Positions 54,520 through 58,561 of a stretch of 58,561 nucleotides of DNA are shown one piece after another (within the stretch, counting starts at the first letter, position 1; each line of letters begins with the position of its first letter). The notes under the pieces are model-generated. The model was not told the origin of the DNA, ran no database searches, and saw nothing but the letters and a program-made list of their open reading frames with translations. The DNA lies in assembly GCF_015207655.1 (NCBI RefSeq), contig NZ_JADEWN010000033.1:1-58561 (forward strand), given 5' to 3'. This DNA is from Gloeocapsopsis crepidinum LEGE 06123 (GTDB taxonomy: Bacteria; Cyanobacteriota; Cyanobacteriia; Cyanobacteriales; Chroococcidiopsidaceae). A program made the position numbers and the translations under genes.

Positions 54520-55284
54520 TTAACTAAAAAATATGTCATGAGTAAGCTTTATGATTAAAACACAAACTATTATTAAAAACAAATTGCGAATAAAAGCATT
54601 TCCTTTAAAAATGGCTAATTTAGTTCCAATCATAGCTCCAACAATATTACATACAGCCATTGGTAAAGCAAAGGAGTAAATAACATTATGATTAGGTATG
54701 AAATATACTAAAGCAGCTAGATTAGTGCAAAAATTTACGATTTTAGCAGCGGCAGAAGCTCTTAAGAAATCAAAGCCAATAATTCCAACAAAGGCAAATA
54801 TTAAAAAACTGCCAGTTCCAGGTCCTAGAAAGCCATCATAAAAACCGATTATACCTCCAATAATTGGAGCAAGAATAATTTGCCTTGCACGCGCTGTCTC
54901 AAACAAGTGTTGCGAACCAAGATCTTTCTTAAGAAAAGTGTAGATAGCAACAACAGTCAATAATACAAGAATTGAAGGACGTAAAATATTAGGATTGATA
55001 ACACTAACAGTGCTAGCGCCAACAAAAGAGAAAATAAAAGCAGCGATCGCTGCCATAATAACAATTGAAAAATCTAATTTTAGATACAGGTAAAAGCGAA
55101 TTGCCGCCACAGATGTTCCAGCAATTGAAGCAAGTTTATTTGTTCCTAATAATAATGGTAAATCTGTATTAGGTAAAACAATTAAAAGTGCCGGAAGCTG
55201 AATTAAACCTCCTCCACCAACAATTGAATCAATTAACCCAGCCAAAAAAGAAAATAAACAAAGAAGGACTAATTCTGACATCAT
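54520..55284 (-). CDS. TSUP family sulfite exporter TauE/SafE-like permease
   Basis: A 254-residue membrane protein with seven or eight hydrophobic helices. Features of the TSUP/DUF81 family are the N-terminal LLCLFSFLAGLIDSIVGGGGLIQLPALL and the repeated motif in the second half IIGGIIGFYDGFLGPGTGSFLIFAFVG. Members move sulfite, sulfoacetate, taurine-derived or other organosulfur anions across the inner membrane; the substrate here is unknown. The gene is visibly AT-richer than its neighbours and isolated between a gene remnant and the LD-carboxypeptidase, so horizontal acquisition is possible. Confidence 0.87.
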   Translation of the reverse strand: MMSELVLLCLFSFLAGLIDSIVGGGGLIQLPALLIVLPNTDLPLLLGTNKLASIAGTSVAAIRFYLYLKLDFSIVIMAAIAAFIFSFVGASTVSVINPNILRPSILVLLTVVAIYTFLKKDLGSQHLFETARARQIILAPIIGGIIGFYDGFLGPGTGSFLIFAFVGIIGFDFLRASAAAKIVNFCTNLAALVYFIPNHNVIYSFALPMAVCNIVGAMIGTKLAIFKGNAFIRNLFLIIVCVLIIKLTHDIFFS

Positions 55285-55468
55285 AAAACAAATTGATAGA
55301 ATTGCGTTATCGCACAGAAGACATGAAATAAAATCATGTAAAACTTAAAACTTTTGTTGAATTTGTAGAACAAATACTGATAAGCAAAGAATAACTATTA
55401 TATCTTTTGATTGATTATTAAATACTGATTAATCAAAGACTTTGTCAAACTTACTCAATATCTTTAAT

Positions 55469-56425
55469 ATGAAAATTTGCCAACTACCACCATTATTAAA
55501 ACCAGGAGACTTGCTACGAGTCATTGCACCTAGTGGGGCATTAAGAGAATTAGAAGCATTTCATCAAGGAGTAGAAATTTGGCGAAAGCGTGGCTATCGG
55601 ATAGAAATCAGTGCTGACATCGATAACCGTTGGGGTTACTTAGCAGGTAAAGATGGCGATCGCCGTATTCAGTTACTCAACGCCTGGAAAGATCCCGCAT
55701 GTCGGGGTATCCTCTGTGCTAGAGGTGGTTACGGTAGTGCCAGAATTTTGGAAGATTGGACGTGGCAAGTATACGAGTTAGCAAAAAATCAAAAGAAACC
55801 CTCATCCCTCACCCCTCATCCCTCACCCCTCACTAAATGGTTAATTGGGTTTTCAGACATTACTGCATTACTGTGGAGTCTTAGTACAGTTGGGATTTCT
55901 GGCGTTCATGCGCCTGTACTCACTACCCTAGCTAAAGAACCCGATTGGTCAGTTCAGCGTTTGTTTGATTTAGTTGAAAGTCACAAAATAACTTCGCTTA
56001 CAGGAACAGGCTGGGGAGGTGGTAGTGCGAGTGGTATTTTGTTACCCGCAAATCTTACTGTTGCTACACATCTACTGGGGACACCAATACAACCAAATTT
56101 AGATAGTGTCATTCTTGCCATAGAAGATGTTACAGAAGCGCCTTACCGCATCGATCGACTACTCACACAATGGCGCTTAAACGGTGCGTTTAACAAAGTA
56201 CGCGGTATTGCATTAGGACGTTTCAGCCGCTGCGAACCACCACCAACTATTCCTAGCTTAACCATCGAAGAAGTATTACGCGATCGCCTTGGCGATCTTA
56301 ATATCCCAATTGTTTCCGATCTTCCTTTTGGTCATGATGGTACTAACGCCGCCTTACCTGTAGGAATCCCAGTCCAGCTGAATGCAGACAAAGGGATCTT
56401 AAGCTTCGAGCCATCAATCACTTAA
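55469..56425 (+). CDS. LD-carboxypeptidase (S66 family)
   Basis: A 318-residue serine peptidase of family S66, cutting the L,D-bond between meso-diaminopimelate and terminal D-Ala of murein tetrapeptides in recycling. Landmarks: PPLLKPGDLLRVIAPSGAL, nucleophile loop ILCARGGYGSARILED, WLIGFSDITALLWSL, GVHAPVL, IEDVTEAPYRIDRLLTQWRL and the His region LPFGHDGTNAALPVG; the Ser-Glu-His triad is complete. A TTG at 55442 opens the frame, but the ATG at 55469 (MKICQLPPLLKPG) is preferred. Between LEDWTWQVYELA and WLIGFSD an insertion KKPSSLTPHPSPLT is encoded by a CCCTCA-type repeat at 55800-55838. Confidence 0.9.
   Translation: MKICQLPPLLKPGDLLRVIAPSGALRELEAFHQGVEIWRKRGYRIEISADIDNRWGYLAGKDGDRRIQLLNAWKDPACRGILCARGGYGSARILEDWTWQVYELAKNQKKPSSLTPHPSPLTKWLIGFSDITALLWSLSTVGISGVHAPVLTTLAKEPDWSVQRLFDLVESHKITSLTGTGWGGGSASGILLPANLTVATHLLGTPIQPNLDSVILAIEDVTEAPYRIDRLLTQWRLNGAFNKVRGIALGRFSRCEPPPTIPSLTIEEVLRDRLGDLNIPIVSDLPFGHDGTNAALPVGIPVQLNADKGILSFEPSIT
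55797..55838. repeat. CCCTCA-type repeat inserted in frame in the LD-carboxypeptidase gene
   Basis: Four units of the CCCTCATCCCTCACC type occur inside the coding region, the same low-complexity repeat as in the intergenic spacers at 11123-11156 and 58083-58103. The frame remains open and encodes a proline/serine-rich loop. Confidence 0.85.
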
Positions 56426-56464
56426 TTTTAAGCCCCTGATCTGCTTGTTTTGCGCCTAAACACG

Positions 56465-56764
56465 TTAAACGTTAATTTGTGTAAACTTTTTGAGTAGTTC
56501 CTGCGTAATGTATTCCCACTCCTGGCTCAAAGATGCTGTAAACTCTGGTTGCCTGCTACGACGATACCAATAACGTGCATTACTCAAATCTCCCTCTTGA
56601 CGATGTAAGTAGGCATGAACCCAAGCACTATCAATATCATCTGCCTCTTGGACAATTTCATGCGCTTTATGCCAATTACCTGTTTTGGCATACCACAATG
56701 CTTGTAACGCTGGGGGAAGCGACGTAGGGCATTTTTCTTGTTGTGCAAATTCATTTAACTGCAT
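56465..56764 (-). CDS. Small TPR-like protein of unknown function
   Basis: A 99-residue soluble protein beginning MQLNEFAQQEKCPTSLPPAL. The segment LQALWYAKTGNWHKAHEIVQEADDIDSAWVHAYLHRQEGDLSNARYWYRRS has the alternating small/large residue pattern of helical TPR-like repeats. Short proteins with the text GNWxxAHxxxQ ... AWVHAYLHRxEGDxxNAxYWYRRA are found in cyanobacteria and other bacteria, with no known function. The ATG at 56764 is chosen over a GTG at 56773. It is convergent with the LD-carboxypeptidase gene. Confidence 0.8.
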   Translation of the reverse strand: MQLNEFAQQEKCPTSLPPALQALWYAKTGNWHKAHEIVQEADDIDSAWVHAYLHRQEGDLSNARYWYRRSRQPEFTASLSQEWEYITQELLKKFTQINV

Positions 56765-57033
56765 AAATAACACCCCAAAAAATCTCCATCTATGACTGAT
56801 CGTGCCAGGATGGGTTCACATCTTTTCTCTGCAAAGCGGAGGGTTTTGTCTAAATCAAGCAAAAACAAGTACTTTCAAAGAACGATCAGCTAAATGTTGG
56901 TAGCAACAAGGTGTATTAGCATTTAGTTTCATACCCCTGCACTGTTAATTTAATGAATGAGTCAAAGAGCTGAGTAAATTACCACTGATACAATGAACAA
57001 TGGATAAAAAACATTCTTTAGGTGAAAAGATAA

Positions 57034-58089
57034 ATGACCGTTGCTACCCAGGTTCCCTATTTACTAAGAGCAGCATATGGTGAAACGCTCTTACGTCCGC
57101 CAGTGTGGATGATGCGGCAAGCAGGTCGCTATATGAAAGCCTATCGGGAACTACGGGAGAAATATCCTTCATTTCGCGAACGTTCTGAAATCCCTGAAGT
57201 TGCTATTGAAGTTTCCTTGCAACCCTGGAGGGCATTTCAACCCGATGGAGTGATTTTATTTTCCGATATTGTGACACCCTTACCAGGCTTGGGTGTAGAC
57301 ATGGATATTGCTGAGGGGAAAGGTCCAATTATTGCCTCACCAATTCGCTCTTCTGCACAAGTCGATCAGTTACGTCCTCTTGAACCTGAAGAATCATTGC
57401 CATTTATTAAAACAATTTTACAAGCGTTACGCCAAGAAGTTGGTAATAAAGCTGCGGTTTTAGGTTTTGTAGGTGCGCCGTGGACACTCGCTGCATACAT
57501 GGTAGAAGGTAAAGGTTCTAAAACTTATTCCAAAATTAAAGGAATGGCGTTTGCCGATCCAACAGTATTGCATCAACTGTTGACGAAATTATCTGATGCG
57601 ATCGCCACTTACGTATGCTATCAAATCGACTGCGGGGCGCAAGTTGTCCAAATGTTTGATTCGTGGGCGGGTGAACTGAGTCCTCAAGACTACGAAACAT
57701 TCGCTTTACCCTATCAACAGCGCGTCTTCCAACAAGTCAAGCAAACACATCCTGATACGCCCTTAATTTTGTTAGTCAGTGGTAGTGCAGGCTTACTAGA
57801 ACGAATGGCAAGATCAGGCGCGGATATGATCTCTGTAGATTGGACTGTCGATATGGCAGATGCTAGGGCGCGACTGGGAAACATGAAAGTGCAGGGAAAT
57901 CTCGATCCTGGCGTATTATTCGGCTCTAAAGAATTCATTCGCGATCGCATTTACGATACTGTACGCAAAGCCGGAAACCGAGGACATATTCTTAATCTCG
58001 GTCACGGTGTCTTACCAGAAACACCCGAAGAAAACGTCGCGTTCTTTTTTGAAACTGCTAAAAATCTCAGTATTAGGGTTGAGGGGTGA
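57034..58089 (+). CDS. hemE: Uroporphyrinogen decarboxylase
   Basis: Cytosolic enzyme of heme and chlorophyll synthesis that decarboxylates uroporphyrinogen III to coproporphyrinogen III, 351 residues. The family signatures [20 protein letters not shown] (near the start) and [22 protein letters not shown] are complete, with the active-site aspartate in LFSDIVTPL and the C-terminal [19 protein letters not shown]. Length fits the family exactly. A 260-base upstream region should hold its promoter. A low-complexity repeat (GAGGGGTGAGGAGTGAGGG) begins right at its stop codon. Confidence 0.97.
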   Translation: MTVATQVPYLLRAAYGETLLRPPVWMMRQAGRYMKAYRELREKYPSFRERSEIPEVAIEVSLQPWRAFQPDGVILFSDIVTPLPGLGVDMDIAEGKGPIIASPIRSSAQVDQLRPLEPEESLPFIKTILQALRQEVGNKAAVLGFVGAPWTLAAYMVEGKGSKTYSKIKGMAFADPTVLHQLLTKLSDAIATYVCYQIDCGAQVVQMFDSWAGELSPQDYETFALPYQQRVFQQVKQTHPDTPLILLVSGSAGLLERMARSGADMISVDWTVDMADARARLGNMKVQGNLDPGVLFGSKEFIRDRIYDTVRKAGNRGHILNLGHGVLPETPEENVAFFFETAKNLSIRVEG

Positions 58090-58104
58090 GGAGTGAGGGG
58101 TGAG
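58083..58104. repeat. GAGGGGTGAGG-type repeat between convergent genes
   Basis: A run of GTGAGG/AGTGAGG units occupies the 15-base spacer and overlaps the last codons of hemE (V-E-G). It belongs to the same family as the repeats at 11123-11156, 28536-28566 and 55797-55838. Confidence 0.75.
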
Positions 58105-58440
58105 CTAAGAAAGTTTAGATCTCAGTGATTTTTGAAGTCCGCGCATCATTCTGCTAATTTCATCCATCCTGGACAAAACATTTTCTAACTCTCCCTTATC
58201 TAGATATCCTAATCTTCCTGCCAAAGTTAATTGTGTTTCTAGTTCAAACAAAGAACCTAGAGCTACTGAAAGAAAATGCAAAAATTCTTTAGTCGAATCC
58301 CTGCCATGACCTTCTGCAATGTTACTAGGAATAGATACAGCAGCACGCTGCATTTGGCTACTTAATCCATACATTTCCTGTTTAGGAAAACTTTGGGTCA
58401 ATCGATATACCTCTTCAGCCAAATCTATACCAGATTGCCC
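58105..58440 (-). pseudogene. Four-helix bundle protein (23S rRNA intervening-sequence family), 5' disrupted
   Basis: The frame encodes most of a four-helix bundle protein of the S23/IVP family: IDLAEEVYRLTQSFPKQEMY, GLSSQMQRAAVSIPSNIAEG, then FLHFLSVALGSLFELETQL. About the first 15 residues expected (a start such as MKDFRDLxVWQ) are missing: the in-frame sequence upstream reads GQSGIDLAEEV and then stops where a dispersed repeat begins. No ATG or GTG is available; only TTG at 58422 could start a shortened protein. Function of the family is unknown (the fold occurs in 23S rRNA insertions and in chromosomal genes). Probably inactivated. Confidence 0.7.
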
Positions 58441-58500
58441 TTACGGGTTCAGCAGTTGCTCCACTTAGGCAAAGCCCAAGACCGCACTGCTTCACCAAAC
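58441..58500. repeat. Dispersed repeat of the GGTGAAGCAGT...GAACCCG type
   Basis: On the minus strand this reads GGTGAAGCAGTGCGGTCTTG, then GGCTTTGCCTAAGTGG, then AGCAACTGCTGAACCCGTAA. It has a short inverted repeat CAGTTGCT/AGCAACTG-like core, and I recognise it from its build as a repeat that recurs in cyanobacterial genomes. It joins the four-helix bundle coding frame exactly where the gene's 5' end is lost. Confidence 0.6.
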
Positions 58501-58561
58501 TTTAAGATCGCGAAAACTATTAATACTCATCTAATATACTTATGCAAGATAAGTATAATTT

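Noticed and set aside
1-58561. tRNA or rRNA genes
   Set aside because: I scanned the intergenic stretches by eye for T-loop and acceptor patterns and found none convincing; a tRNAscan/Infernal run could still find one.

Overview
The window reads as chromosomal DNA from a cyanobacterium. The HIP1 octamer GCGATCGC and its shorter forms recur throughout. The gene set includes a carboxysomal-type beta-carbonic anhydrase, a CrtR-type carotene hydroxylase, a CRR6-like NDH-1 assembly factor, a Ycf55-like DUF3685 response regulator, a plant-type geranylgeranyl reductase relative and PilMNOQ. Codon use, the many short palindromic repeats and a LEA/apolipoprotein-like repeat protein would fit a Chroococcidiopsis/Gloeocapsopsis-type lineage, but that placement is inference. 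No rRNA, tRNA, CRISPR array, phage or intact insertion sequence was found.

Layout. 0.3-11 kb: a zinc-ribbon Ser/Thr kinase with a pentapeptide-repeat tail, a glycine-zipper protein with 58-residue tandem repeats, pheT, a YciI-like protein, cobK with a small membrane protein, and a nucleotidyltransferase fused to a degenerate phosphohexomutase. 11-19 kb: ssb, an orphan sugar-binding lipoprotein and the type IV pilus assembly cluster pilM-pilN-pilO-pilQ. 19-27 kb: HU, a threonine-phosphate decarboxylase and a flavoprotein lacking disulfide-reductase residues; then, on the minus strand, a DUF3685 regulator and a PerR-type Fur protein; then a secreted protein and an orphan GspE/PilB-like ATPase. 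27-32 kb: a LuxR-type regulator, CRR6, a GT9 glycosyltransferase, ccaA, a geranylgeranyl reductase paralogue and a broken ABC transporter fragment. 32-39 kb: pyrH-frr, agmatinase, an ArsR-type HTH fused to a ClpC-type N domain, a divergent alpha/beta hydrolase and an LCP ligase. 39-50 kb: AI-2E family permease, double-domain SagB-like nitroreductase, pyruvate kinase with a phosphohistidine-type swivel domain, crtR, an anion permease, aroH, sppA, a DMT permease and a GT4 glycosyltransferase. 50-58.5 kb: glgP, a phosphoketolase remnant, a TSUP permease, an LD-carboxypeptidase, hemE and a broken four-helix-bundle gene.

Most genes stand alone or in pairs, as is usual in cyanobacteria; the clear operon-like sets are pilMNO(Q), pyrH-frr, the cobD-like gene with the flavoprotein, and sppA-aroH. 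The most unusual material is (1) the ArsR-ClpN fusion regulator with a candidate operator next to its start, (2) several families of small palindromic or low-complexity repeats that fill the intergenic regions and have entered or reshaped coding sequences (cobD-like gene, anion permease, LD-carboxypeptidase, aroH and DMT-permease ends, four-helix gene), (3) enzymes or regulators with key residues replaced (phosphohexomutase domain, receiver domain, flavoprotein), and (4) a structured leader in front of HU. I did not find a multi-gene system that I would confidently call new; the ArsR-ClpN protein is the best single candidate.
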